DNA of 64,000 bases from Desulforamulus ruminis DSM 2154 (GCF_000215085.1 NC_015589.1:1054001-1118000), one strand, 5' to 3'; counted from the first letter of the stretch, positions 42,770 to 51,488 are shown. The notes: a model not told the origin generated them from the sequence alone. Numbers and translations are program-made.

Positions 42770-45172
42770 ATGACCCATCGTCCCTTAATGACGCTGATTC
42801 TGGCCCTGGCGGCAGGAATCCTGGCGGCAAATGTTTATCCCGTCCATTCCGCCGTTGCGCTGGCAATTGCGGCCGTGGCCTTGACGGCAGCAGGGGTAGG
42901 ACTTTGGAAGGCCTGGCGTTACAACGCGCGGGTCTTTTTTTGTGCCTTTCTTTTGTTGGGTTTCGCCTTAACCCAGATCCAATTTTCCATAGTCCAGACC
43001 TCCCTGCTCTCTTTTAAAGACAAGGCTGTAAAAATAACCGGGCAGGTCATTGATCGCCCGGATGTGCGGTTTGACGGCGTCTTTTATAAGGTTCAAGTCA
43101 GTGAAGTGACCCATAATAACCGTACCCAACCGGCGGGCGGAGTCCTCCGGGTCAAAATTCGCGGACAGGAAAGGGTATTTCAGTATGGGGATTGGCTTAC
43201 CTTTTCCGGGGTACTTCGTATACCGGACCCGCCCGGAAACCCGGGAGCCTTTGATTACCGTTCCTGGCTCACCCGGCAGGGAATCACCGGCATCGTGAAT
43301 GTAAAAAGCCCCCGAGAAGTTACGGTGCTGGGAAACCAAGGCCGTTCCCTTCGGCAAGGCGCCTTTGGGATTCGTGACAGACTGGAGCAGATCTTTGACC
43401 GAACCATGACCCAAACCCAGGCGGCGGTACTGAAAGGCATGATTTTTGGCACCCGGGGAGAAATACCGCCTGAGGTGGACGCAGCCTTCGTGGAATCGGG
43501 ATTGGTTCACATCCTCAGTGTGAGCGGCTTTCATATCGGTTTGGTGGCCGGTCTAGTCTTAATTCTGCTCCGGATATTCAGGATAAACAAAGGGTTTCAT
43601 GCGCCGGTTGCCATTCCGCTGCTGCTTTTTTATGCCGTCATGACCGGCATGGGACCGGCCGTGGCCCGGTCCACCTTCATGGCCATCCTGCTGCTGCTGG
43701 CCCATCACTTTGGACGAGAACAGGACTGGCCCACTACCCTGGCCGCGGCAGCGGGAATTCTTTTAATCCTAAACCCCCTTACTCTTTTTGACATCGGCTT
43801 TCAGCTTTCTTTTCTGGCCACCTGGGGACTGCTGTACCTTACTCCGGTATTGACAGCCGGAATACCCCGTCTGCCGCAGCCCCTTTCCCTGCTGGTTATG
43901 GTGCCTCTGGCGGCCCAATTAGCAACCCTTCCCCTGGTGGTATTTTACTTTAACCTGGTGTCTCCGGTTTCCATCCTGGCCAATGTACTGACCACCCATC
44001 TGATCGCCCTGATCATGTTCTTTGGCGGGGTTTCCCTGCTGCTGGGCTCCCTTTATCTGCCCCTGGCCGCTGTTACTGCCGGGGGAACGGGGTTATTAAC
44101 GGATTTCTTTCTGAAATTGGTGGCTTGGTGTACTTCCATTCCCGGAGCGGCTTTTTATATTCCGGCACCGTCCTTAGGAGGAATTTTGCTGTACTATGCT
44201 CTCCTTATCGCTGGGGTGGAGTTGCTGCGGCGGCCCCAATGGCAGGCCGGATTGAAGGAAATGCTGTTTTACAACGGAACGAAAGTTCTGCGGAAAAGGG
44301 CGATTATGGCCGGCGCAGTCCTAATTTTTGTCCTGTTTCTATGGCTCCTTTGGCCCCATTCCCAACGGCTGGAGGTGCATTTTATCGATGTAGGACAGGG
44401 GGACAGCGCCCTGATTATTACTCCGGACCGGCGAACCATGCTGGTTGATGCGGGCGGCTGGCGGGAAGAACTGACTACCGGAAGAGGGGCCGGTCATTAC
44501 GTGGTATTGCCTTACCTGCACCGTTTAGGCATCAATAAATTGGATACGCTGGTTATCACCCATCCCCATGAGGACCACGCAGGCGGGGCGAAGGCCTTGA
44601 TCCGCTCCATGGAAGTGGGTGCGGCGCTGGTTTCCCCCTATGGCTTGGAGCAAGAAGATAAAGCGGATCAGGGCTACGATCTGCTCCTTCAGGATATGAA
44701 GGATCGAGGGATTAAAATCTATCCGGTCCGAGAGGGAAACGCCCTGAACATTGATCCGGCAGTCACGGTGAGAGTCATCTCCCCGGGAGAACTTTTTAAA
44801 AATACCCGTTCAGACGCCAACAACAACAGCCTGGTGCTGCTGCTCAACTTTCGGGGACGCACAGTACTGTTAACGGGAGATACAGAGGTAGAGGCTGAAG
44901 AGCATATCCTCCGGGAGAATAAGAATTTACAGGCGGAAATTCTCAAAGTACCCCATCACGGAAGCGGCTACTTTTATCCGGAGTTTTTTTCCAGTATCAG
45001 GCCCCGGGCCGCCGTTATCTCTGCCGGAGCCAACAACTCCTTCGGCCATCCGGCTCCAAACACTTTAAAGGCGCTGGAGGAGATCCACTGTCCGGTTTAC
45101 CGGACCGACCTGGACGGAGCCGTGATCTTTTCAACGGATGGGGAGAAATGGCAGGTTATAACGGGAAAATAA
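42770..45172 (+). CDS. comEC: DNA internalisation channel ComEC/Rec2
   Basis: 800 residues. An N-terminal membrane region with an OB-like DUF4131 segment (about 70-170) is followed by the Competence domain with LSVSGFHIGLVAG (about 245-450). The C-terminal metallo-beta-lactamase domain (from about 520) has FIDVGQGDSALI, THPHEDHAGG and VPHHGSG. It forms the channel for single-stranded DNA entry and may degrade the second strand. It is the last gene of the com cluster and ends at a strong terminator. Confidence 0.95.
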   Translation: MTHRPLMTLILALAAGILAANVYPVHSAVALAIAAVALTAAGVGLWKAWRYNARVFFCAFLLLGFALTQIQFSIVQTSLLSFKDKAVKITGQVIDRPDVRFDGVFYKVQVSEVTHNNRTQPAGGVLRVKIRGQERVFQYGDWLTFSGVLRIPDPPGNPGAFDYRSWLTRQGITGIVNVKSPREVTVLGNQGRSLRQGAFGIRDRLEQIFDRTMTQTQAAVLKGMIFGTRGEIPPEVDAAFVESGLVHILSVSGFHIGLVAGLVLILLRIFRINKGFHAPVAIPLLLFYAVMTGMGPAVARSTFMAILLLLAHHFGREQDWPTTLAAAAGILLILNPLTLFDIGFQLSFLATWGLLYLTPVLTAGIPRLPQPLSLLVMVPLAAQLATLPLVVFYFNLVSPVSILANVLTTHLIALIMFFGGVSLLLGSLYLPLAAVTAGGTGLLTDFFLKLVAWCTSIPGAAFYIPAPSLGGILLYYALLIAGVELLRRPQWQAGLKEMLFYNGTKVLRKRAIMAGAVLIFVLFLWLLWPHSQRLEVHFIDVGQGDSALIITPDRRTMLVDAGGWREELTTGRGAGHYVVLPYLHRLGINKLDTLVITHPHEDHAGGAKALIRSMEVGAALVSPYGLEQEDKADQGYDLLLQDMKDRGIKIYPVREGNALNIDPAVTVRVISPGELFKNTRSDANNNSLVLLLNFRGRTVLLTGDTEVEAEEHILRENKNLQAEILKVPHHGSGYFYPEFFSSIRPRAAVISAGANNSFGHPAPNTLKALEEIHCPVYRTDLDGAVIFSTDGEKWQVITGK

Positions 45173-45219
45173 ACGAAGGAGCAGACCCAATTATTTTTGG
45201 GCCATCCTTCGTTTATTTT
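45171..45219 (+). terminator. Terminator after comEC
   Basis: AAACGAAGGA (45171-45180) and TCCTTCGTTT (45205-45214) form a perfect 10-bp outer stem; an inner GCCCAAA-type pairing is also present. ATTTTG follows. Confidence 0.75.
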
Positions 45220-45245
45220 GAAATCACTATAGGTAGGCTAGGACA
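45216..45245 (-). repeat. Isolated degenerate CRISPR repeat
   Basis: Aligned without gaps to the array repeat it matches 23 of 30 bases, including 14 consecutive bases TATAGGTAGGCTAG (45228-45241). It sits directly at the comEC terminator, 1.1 kb before the array. The HTH-methyltransferase gene lies between it and the array. Confidence 0.7.
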
Positions 45246-45256
45246 AACGGCTATTT

Positions 45257-45279
45257 AAAATCAACCATTGGTTGATTTT
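45257..45279. promoter_or_regulatory. Perfect palindrome upstream of the HTH-methyltransferase gene
   Basis: AAAATCAACC (45257-45266), ATT, GGTTGATTTT (45270-45279). It could be an operator for the adjacent HTH protein or another regulator. No T-run makes it an unlikely terminator. Confidence 0.5.
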
Positions 45280-45364
45280 CAGGTATATATACAACGAATG
45301 CTCGATGGTTTCAAGGAGTGATCAGAGATATAATTTAACCTATAGTACCAATAACTTTTCAGAG

Positions 45365-46201
45365 GTGATTGCCCTGTTTAATAAAAAAATTTTTGGAAAG
45401 CGGATTGCATTACTGCGCAAGGAAAACGGGTATACCCAGGAACAGTTGGCAGAAATCCTTCATGTCACCGGCCAGGCGGTCTCGAAATGGGAAAAAGGCA
45501 ATGCATTGCCTGATACAAGCTTCTTGCCTCTTTTAGCTGGAGTATTGAAGACATCCATTGACCGATTGCTTACCGGGGAAGAGATAGCGGGGAAAACAAG
45601 TCCTTATGACCAAGAGTACATTAAAGAAGAATATTATTGGGGGTTAAAGCATTCAATGCTCGCAGAAATGACCGTGAACTTGTGTGATAAATTAAAATAC
45701 GGCAGTCGTCTACTGGACATTGGCAGTGGAGAAGGAAGGGATTCAATTTATTTTGCGAAGTGCGGCTTTGTCGTTGATGCATTAGAAATTTCTTTACCCG
45801 GTATAGAGAAAATTAAACAATACAGTAATTCGGAAAGTTTACCCATTCATGCGCTTCATACGAATATGATTGATTATGAAATGGATCATTATTATGATGT
45901 TATTTACTCTATGGGAGCATTACAGTTTTTACCGATTGGAAAACGACAGCAGCATTTTGAGAGCTATAAAAAGCATACCTCTATTGGCGGCCTAAATGCT
46001 CATCTTGTTTTTGTAGAAAAACCCTTTATCCCAACTGCTCCTGATTGGCAAAAAAATGAGTTCTTTTATAGGTCAGGCGACTTGGCGGGATATTATTATG
46101 ATTGGCAAATTATCTATTGTGAGGAGCAAATTGTTGATTGTAAGTCTGGAAATAGCCCGCATCAGCATGCGATAAGCTCCATTATTGCTAAAAAGATATG
46201 A
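45365..46201 (+). CDS. XRE-family HTH domain fused to a SAM-dependent methyltransferase
   Basis: About 278 residues from GTG 45365. The N-terminal XRE helix-turn-helix (KRIALLRKENGYTQEQLAEILHVTGQAVSKWEKG) is followed by a class I methyltransferase with SRLLDIGSGEGRDSIYFAKCG and IYSMGALQFLP, a TehB-like layout. The start is ambiguous: homologous starts would fit CTG 45374, which has the best SD (GAGGTG, 6 bases upstream), while ATG 45272 gives a 309-residue form. Base composition is lower in GC than the neighbours. The gene lies between a lone degenerate CRISPR repeat and the array, suggesting insertion there. Confidence 0.8.
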   Translation: MIALFNKKIFGKRIALLRKENGYTQEQLAEILHVTGQAVSKWEKGNALPDTSFLPLLAGVLKTSIDRLLTGEEIAGKTSPYDQEYIKEEYYWGLKHSMLAEMTVNLCDKLKYGSRLLDIGSGEGRDSIYFAKCGFVVDALEISLPGIEKIKQYSNSESLPIHALHTNMIDYEMDHYYDVIYSMGALQFLPIGKRQQHFESYKKHTSIGGLNAHLVFVEKPFIPTAPDWQKNEFFYRSGDLAGYYYDWQIIYCEEQIVDCKSGNSPHQHAISSIIAKKI

Positions 46202-46235
46202 ATACACAAGGACAATCCTGCATATATCTTAAAGT

Positions 46236-46280
46236 AGATAAACCTCGGCAACTCTGATGAGTACCGGGGCTTATCTATTT
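46236..46280 (+). terminator. Terminator after the HTH-methyltransferase gene
   Basis: AGATAA-CC-CGG (46236-46248) pairs with CCG-GG-TTATCT, followed by ATTTTAAA. The remaining 64 bases before the array hold nothing recognised. Confidence 0.55.
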
Positions 46281-46344
46281 TAAACCGTTGCCAATTCAAA
46301 TTTGAGCGAAGTTGCTACAAGGTAAAGCAGTTTTCATTATGGTA

Positions 46345-48505
46345 TATTCTTCTCCTTATAGGTAGGCTAGAAACGGTCTGAAGCAACTGCTTGAGACTAA
46401 AAAAGACGTGTTTCAAATCCTTATAGGTAGGCTAGAAACTTCTCTCCAGTTCGTCTTTATCTCTGCCTGTGACCAGTTTCAAATCCTTATAGGTAGGCTA
46501 GAAACCTGCTGATATTCATCGTCTCTGGCGCAGAACATACTGGGTTTCAAATCCTTATAGGTAGGCTAGAAACAGTGAATTTATAACACTTTGGACTATT
46601 TACAAACAAGTTTCAAATCCTTATAGGTAGGCTAGAAACACGGGCAATACAGGCTTCACAGACTGGGTGTTTATAGAGTTTCAAATCCTTATAGGTAGGC
46701 TAGAAACGTCTATAGTAAACCAAACTCCTGTTTATTTATCTTTGTTTCAAATCCTTATAGGTAGGCTAGAAACTTAGCCATTGGCGGCATTCCTCCTTAA
46801 TATCCCGGTTTCAAATCCTTATAGGTAGGCTAGAAACTGGTGCCAAGTAGAGTTAGGACAATTGGTGCACAGTTGTTTCAAATCCTTATAGGTAGGCTAG
46901 AAACCAACGAATTCGGCCATCTCCTCGCGGCTGTCCTTGGTTTCAAATCCTTATAGGTAGGCTAGAAACGGGTGTTCTCTCCAACCAAAGCCAGAAGATA
47001 CCCAAGTTTCAAATCCTTATAGGTAGGCTAGAAACCCAAACCTTTATTTTGCCTTCATCGTCTATTTCAGTTTCAAATCCTTATAGGTAGGCTAGAAACT
47101 ATCTGAGGCCTTGAATAACCTAAGTTTCCCATAGGATAGTTTCAAATCCTTATAGGTAGGCTAGAAACAACAATTCGCCAGGCAAGAACCATTTTAGAGA
47201 TTGCGTTTCAAATCCTTATAGGTAGGCTAGAAACCAAGGGCTATTTTCCCTCTTTTTCCAAAAACAATTCATGGTTTCAAATCCTTATAGGTAGGCTAGA
47301 AACGGCCGAGGGATTTGGCCCGGAAAACGGATATATCTGTTTCAAATCCTTATAGGTAGGCTAGAAACGTATGTGTTGCCGTTATCCTCATGAATTTGAG
47401 CAGTTTCAAATCCTTATAGGTAGGCTAGAAACAGTTTGTATACGTAACGGACGACGAATTCGACAAAAGTTTCAAATCCTTATAGGTAGGCTAGAAACGA
47501 TAAAGTTGAATTTTTGAAATCGATATCATTCCAAGGTTTCAAATCCTTATAGGTAGGCTAGAAACTATTTTATGGAACAGCGAAACAGAGACGGTTACGC
47601 TACGGTTTCAAATCCTTATAGGTAGGCTAGAAACAACTCTAGCAGATACCGCCAAGACCCAGCAACAAATGTTTCAAATCCTTATAGGTAGGCTAGAAAC
47701 TTCTCATGAAAGCAAAAAATAAAGAAGAGATTGACCATAGTTTCAAATCCTTATAGGTAGGCTAGAAACGAACTGGCTTCCCAAAAAGCTGTAACTGAAG
47801 CAATTGAGTTTCAAATCCTTATAGGTAGGCTAGAAACGAAAGATGGGTCACATCAAGTACCGATCCCCCGGTGTAGGTTTCAAATCCTTATAGGTAGGCT
47901 AGAAACCTAAGCGCTCACCTAACTGTTTTCTGCGTATATTGTAGTTTCAAATCCTTATAGGTAGGCTAGAAACACACAAGGCTTTGATTTTGGTATACTA
48001 ATATCAAGAGTTTCAAATCCTTATAGGTAGGCTAGAAACTAACACATAATTATGCGATACGCAAATATAATAATTAGTTTCAAATCCTTATAGGTAGGCT
48101 AGAAACTCGGATATGACATCTGTAAAGACGAAAAGGATTATGAGGGTTTCAAATCCTTATAGGTAGGCTAGAAACCAAGGTATCTACAGATTGGATTATC
48201 CACGGAAACAAACTTGTTTCAAATCCTTATAGGTAGGCTAGAAACTTACTCCAACTCCTGTAAATACTACTGCAGAGAGGAGGGTTTCAAATCCTTATAG
48301 GTAGGCTAGAAACTAGTTCATGTTCTGTGTTTTTTGCTGCTGCTAGCATAGAGGTTTCAAATCCTTATAGGTAGGCTAGAAACCGAACAATATTACAATA
48401 GATGCCAAACCATATATTAAAGTTTCAAATCCTTATAGGTAGGCTAGAAACATACGCACATTCCTGAGCGTATTAAAAATAATGTCGAAGTTTCAAATCC
48501 TTATA
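46345..48505 (-). CRISPR. CRISPR array, 32 spacers, truncated in its last repeat
   Basis: Thirty-two 30-base repeats plus a 16-base partial repeat (48490-48505), with 32 spacers of 34-40 bases. On the plus strand the repeat starts GTTTCAAATCC and ends GGCTAGAAAC. Read on the minus strand it ends GGATTTGAAAC, like the ATTGAAAC handle of type I-B/III repeats, so minus-strand transcription is inferred. In that orientation the left repeat (46345-46374; five mismatches, all within its first 8 bases) is the degenerate trailer end. The right end would face the leader, but the repeat stops at base 16 where prophage DNA begins. Repeats between are identical. No cas genes occur in the window. Confidence 0.97.
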
Positions 48506-48651
48506 AATTGTAACATGCTTTGTGTGTATATGTTATAATCATTTTAACCCTTTAAAAATCAAAGGTCTTAATCTTTCCTCTGTTGGGAATTTGCATGAAT
48601 TTTACTATCTTGAGATAGGTTTCGTCCCCAATCTGTCCCCAATACAATTAT
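48506..48651. other. Probable prophage attachment (attL) region
   Basis: 146 bases between the truncated repeat and the integrase stop codon, with no gene. It contains the palindrome CTATCTTGAGATAG (48607-48620) and AT-rich sequence with a minus-strand TATAAC-like box near 48533, plausible integrase arm sites or a weak promoter toward the array. No intrinsic terminator was found between int and the array. Confidence 0.55.
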
Positions 48652-49887
48652 TTACGGTTTAGTGTTGTGGCGGTCAAAGCGGTCAAATTCTTGGGCAACT
48701 CTCTCCTCCATCTTTTTGGTAACGTGGAGGTATCCGGCGGTGGTGCGCTCACTGGAGTGTCCAAGTCTTTCTTGTACCGACTTGGTCGTCGCTCCTTTTT
48801 CTAGGAGATACGTTGCACTGGTATGCCGTAAGCCGTGAAGGTTCAGATGGCGGAATCCATTTTTCGCTAAAAACTCTCTCCACCAACGCGTAGGTGTGTT
48901 GGGGTGGTACGGAATGCCATATCCTCTGTGAAACAGAAACTGCCGGTCCCCACCTTTCCACTTCGTACCGACGGACCACATTTGCTTTTTCCAATCTTTT
49001 GTGTACGCCTCCAATTCTCTCATATACCATGATGGCATTTTTACCGTGCGCATAGAAGAGTTAGTCTTGGGACGCTTGATTAGATGTTGGCGGTTAATTT
49101 TCATCGGTATATTTTCATCAATTCGAATGGTGTTGTCCCCAAAGTTGCAGTCCGAGATTTCGAGTGCTACAACCTCTCCGCGACGAAACCCACCTAAGAA
49201 TGTCCCCAGAATGAGGAGCCGCCAAATGGTCGGCTGACGATAGAGGGCGTCAATAATCTGAATGACTTCCTCTTCTTCGTAAACTTTTATTTTAGTCTCC
49301 GGCTTTTTAGGCCAGCGTACACCAGTGCATGGATTTGCGGGAATGATTTTTCGCTCCTCGTGAGCGTATACAAATACATTCCGTAGTACGCGCAGGATGT
49401 AGCGTTGTGTCCCATTCCAAAGAGGGCCTTCTTTCCCGTCTTTTCGGGCCTCGGGAGATCGCAAATATACTTTGAAGTCCGAAATATGGGAATTTTTGAT
49501 TTCGTCCATACGCAGATGTCCAAAATGAGGCATGATATGTGTTTTCAAGTGTTGTTCGTAAATAACTAGAGAGGAAGGAGCTAGGTTTTCGGGGTCTGAG
49601 GCGTATTTGGGACGCCAATGCTGGTCTACAAACTCTTTAAAGGTAGCTTTCTCCGGGGTGATGTAGGTGCCGGAGTCTACTTCAGCTTTAAACTTGTGCC
49701 ACTCAGACTCCAGATATTCCCGGAGTTTTTTTGTTGTACGGAGGAGGGCTTCATCCTCGACTTTGATAGGCTTACGCTCTCTGTCTCGGATCACCTTAGT
49801 TTGACCATCCTTGGTGACCACAGTCTTAGTGCCAGTCTCAACAGTGAGCCTCCAGGTATTCTTTCCGCGCTTTTCAATGCTCGGCAT
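48652..49887 (-). CDS. int: Tyrosine recombinase (phage integrase)
   Basis: About 411 residues. The N-terminal arm-binding part (PSIEKRGKNTWRLTVETG) and SAM-like core-binding domain (FKEFVDQHWRPKYA) precede the catalytic domain: GGFRRGEVVAL (first Arg), HGLRHTSATYLLEKGA (His-x-x-Arg), LGHSSERTTAGYLHV (His and the nucleophile Tyr). It integrates phage DNA by strand exchange at att sites. ATG 49887 is chosen because AAAGGAGG lies about 11 bases upstream; the GTG at 49899 overlaps that SD. The gene is transcribed toward the CRISPR array, 146 bases away, typical of int next to attL. Confidence 0.95.
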   Translation of the reverse strand: MPSIEKRGKNTWRLTVETGTKTVVTKDGQTKVIRDRERKPIKVEDEALLRTTKKLREYLESEWHKFKAEVDSGTYITPEKATFKEFVDQHWRPKYASDPENLAPSSLVIYEQHLKTHIMPHFGHLRMDEIKNSHISDFKVYLRSPEARKDGKEGPLWNGTQRYILRVLRNVFVYAHEERKIIPANPCTGVRWPKKPETKIKVYEEEEVIQIIDALYRQPTIWRLLILGTFLGGFRRGEVVALEISDCNFGDNTIRIDENIPMKINRQHLIKRPKTNSSMRTVKMPSWYMRELEAYTKDWKKQMWSVGTKWKGGDRQFLFHRGYGIPYHPNTPTRWWREFLAKNGFRHLNLHGLRHTSATYLLEKGATTKSVQERLGHSSERTTAGYLHVTKKMEERVAQEFDRFDRHNTKP

Positions 49888-49978
49888 TTGATTTTTCACC
49901 TCCTTTCAATAAGCCTAAAAGAACATATGTTTGGTTAATGGGGTAAAAAATATATGGTGTAGAAAGGTTTGTACAAAT

Positions 49979-50443
49979 TCACTCATTAAATAAATGGAAA
50001 ACACCAAAGGGCTCAAAATAGACAAGATGCTTTCCAACCTGAATGAAAAGACCATGCTTTTCCTTGTAATGTACGATGGCTTGTTCCAAAAATTCCTCGG
50101 TTACATCCAAGAATTCAGCTAACTCATAGCGGTTACAAACTCCTGCTTCATACGCTTCAATGAACTTTTCCAAAGGCACTAGTTTTTCATAGGCCCAATT
50201 CCGGGCGCGCTTTTCTTGTTTTCGATTCCGGATATCCTTTTGGTTCAGGATATCACCACTAGAAGTGTGATAGTGTCCCAGCTCTTCGGCTAGAACACAA
50301 CTCTTTTCTATACTTGTAGGTAATCTACGGTTAAGCCATACTATACCGTCCCCATACAGCCCCTTGATTTTTGAGCTCAAGGGGTTTTCATATACCCTAA
50401 TATTATGCTCGTCTGCCTCTTTCAGAAGCCTTTCAAATAACAT
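49979..50443 (-). CDS. ImmA/IrrE-like metallopeptidase
   Basis: 154 residues. The putative zinc site is CVLAEELGHYHTSSGD. The first His of HExxH is Glu here, as in many phage-encoded members. IVWLNRRLPTSIEKSC precedes it. ImmA-type proteases cleave XRE repressors to allow induction. It lies 14 bases downstream of the repressor gene on the same strand, supporting that partnership. A C-terminal helical part (ELAEFLDVTEEFLEQAI) follows. Confidence 0.87.
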   Translation of the reverse strand: MLFERLLKEADEHNIRVYENPLSSKIKGLYGDGIVWLNRRLPTSIEKSCVLAEELGHYHTSSGDILNQKDIRNRKQEKRARNWAYEKLVPLEKFIEAYEAGVCNRYELAEFLDVTEEFLEQAIVHYKEKHGLFIQVGKHLVYFEPFGVFHLFNE

Positions 50444-50457
50444 CGCATCACCCCGAC

Positions 50458-51015
50458 TTAATCCTTGCTATTACGTTTAGAACGCAAAAATTCCTTAAAT
50501 TTTTCAATATCTCTTAGCTCGTCTTCTGTCCAGTCTTCTCCGTCATGGTGAGCAGCGATTGTGTCAATTTCACGGTTTTCTTCATCTAATTTATGCTTAA
50601 CTTTTTTAAGTACGTTTAATAAATCTTCCTTAAATTCAACGGTTAAAGGAGTTCTTTTTATCAAATCGACTATTTCAAATGGATCTACATCAAGAGGAAC
50701 ATCCCCATATTCCTTTTTGATAGTTTCTAGCTCAGTGGTTAATGTACTGAGAACATTTGGAGGAAAGTAGGGCATTCGTTTATCCGTTTTTGCTAGGGAT
50801 TTAATTATATCTATTATCTCTTTGTCAAATCCTGAAATAAGAAAATCTGTAGTAACACCAAAATAATCGGCTACTTTTTGGATTTTATCAATAGAAGGGG
50901 AATTTTCATTCCATCTTCGAATCGAGCCGTTTGCAAATGACAGTTCCTTTTCTAAACGGGAGGTTGCTAAACCTCTCTTTTTACATAGGAACTGTACATT
51001 TTCGCAAATTCCCAC
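50458..51015 (-). CDS. cI-like XRE phage repressor
   Basis: 185 residues. The N-terminal XRE domain (VQFLCKKRGLATSRLEKELSFANGSIRRWNE) is followed by TDFLISGFDKEIID and a helical C-terminal region rich in charge, without a LexA-type peptidase. This fits repressors that are cleaved by an ImmA partner. GTG 51015 has AGGGGG 9 bases upstream. It is divergent from the Cro-like gene, across an operator region with three similar palindromes. Confidence 0.88.
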   Translation of the reverse strand: MGICENVQFLCKKRGLATSRLEKELSFANGSIRRWNENSPSIDKIQKVADYFGVTTDFLISGFDKEIIDIIKSLAKTDKRMPYFPPNVLSTLTTELETIKKEYGDVPLDVDPFEIVDLIKRTPLTVEFKEDLLNVLKKVKHKLDEENREIDTIAAHHDGEDWTEDELRDIEKFKEFLRSKRNSKD

Positions 51016-51042
51016 GTTTCATTTCCCCCTAGAATAAAATAA

Positions 51043-51225
51043 TTTAGCTTTTATGCTAAAAATGATATTGACTTTTAGGAAATATGCTAATAAAATAGCC
51101 TTAACAGCCTAGATTAACGCTAATAGACAACAAAAAACCAAGGGTCAACATACCCGTTATAAAAAATCGTTTCCCAGGCGATTTATATTGGTTTGGCTTT
51201 TATACATTTTAGAATATTTTCTAAC
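51043..51225. promoter_or_regulatory. Phage repressor operators (three copies)
   Basis: Three 18-base sites share the form TTTAGN-N6-NCTAAN: TTTAGC..GCTAAA (51043-51060), TTTAGG..GCTAAT (51074-51091) and TTTAGA..TCTAAC (51208-51225). All have the same half-site spacing. The middle site lies between the -35 and -10 boxes of the rightward promoter. They are best read as binding sites for the repressor and the Cro-like protein. Confidence 0.75.
51068..51096 (+). promoter_or_regulatory. Rightward early promoter of the prophage
   Basis: TTGACT (51068-51073), exactly 17 bases, TAAAAT (51091-51096). An operator fills the spacer. The transcript would have a leader of about 180 bases before the Cro-like gene. 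Confidence 0.75.
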
Positions 51226-51284
51226 CCGTGTCAACATCTAGGCTAATATATTTACTAATTATTCCATAGAAAGGAGGGTATCAG

Positions 51285-51488
51285 ATGCAATATTCAGAGT
51301 TCGGACTAAAAGCCAGAAGGGTTATGCTCCAGAAAAAAATCTCTGGTGCCGCCATAGCCAGACAACTTGGTGTTTCCACTTCTTATGTCTCTGAAATTCT
51401 CAAGGGTACGCGGTCTGGAAACGGTCGAAAGGAGCAGATTGCAGAAATCTTAGGTTTGGAAGAAGAGTTGAAAAAGGAGGCTAACTAG
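51285..51488 (+). CDS. Cro-like small HTH protein
   Basis: 67 residues forming one XRE helix-turn-helix: GLKARRVMLQKKISGAAIARQLGVSTSYVSEILKG. AAAGGAGGG precedes the ATG. It is the first gene of the rightward operon, divergent from the repressor, the usual place of cro. The next gene starts directly after its stop. Confidence 0.87.
   Translation: MQYSEFGLKARRVMLQKKISGAAIARQLGVSTSYVSEILKGTRSGNGRKEQIAEILGLEEELKKEAN

Noticed and set aside
46345-46374. First array repeat as a phage attR half-site
   Set aside because: Its first half has five mismatches but still keeps partial similarity to the repeat, so ordinary trailer-end decay explains it better than a recombination junction.
46345-48489. Spacers targeting the adjacent prophage
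   Set aside because: Some spacers look phage-like (one reads like an SD plus start codon), but by eye none matches the visible prophage part. A proper search of the whole genome was not possible.
47459-48489. 0A-box-like TGTCGAA sequences near the array
   Set aside because: TTCGACA at 47459 and TGTCGAA near 48483 lie inside CRISPR spacers, so they are chance. TGCCGAA in the GTTGCC cluster also fits a relaxed 0A pattern but is explained by the repeat itself.
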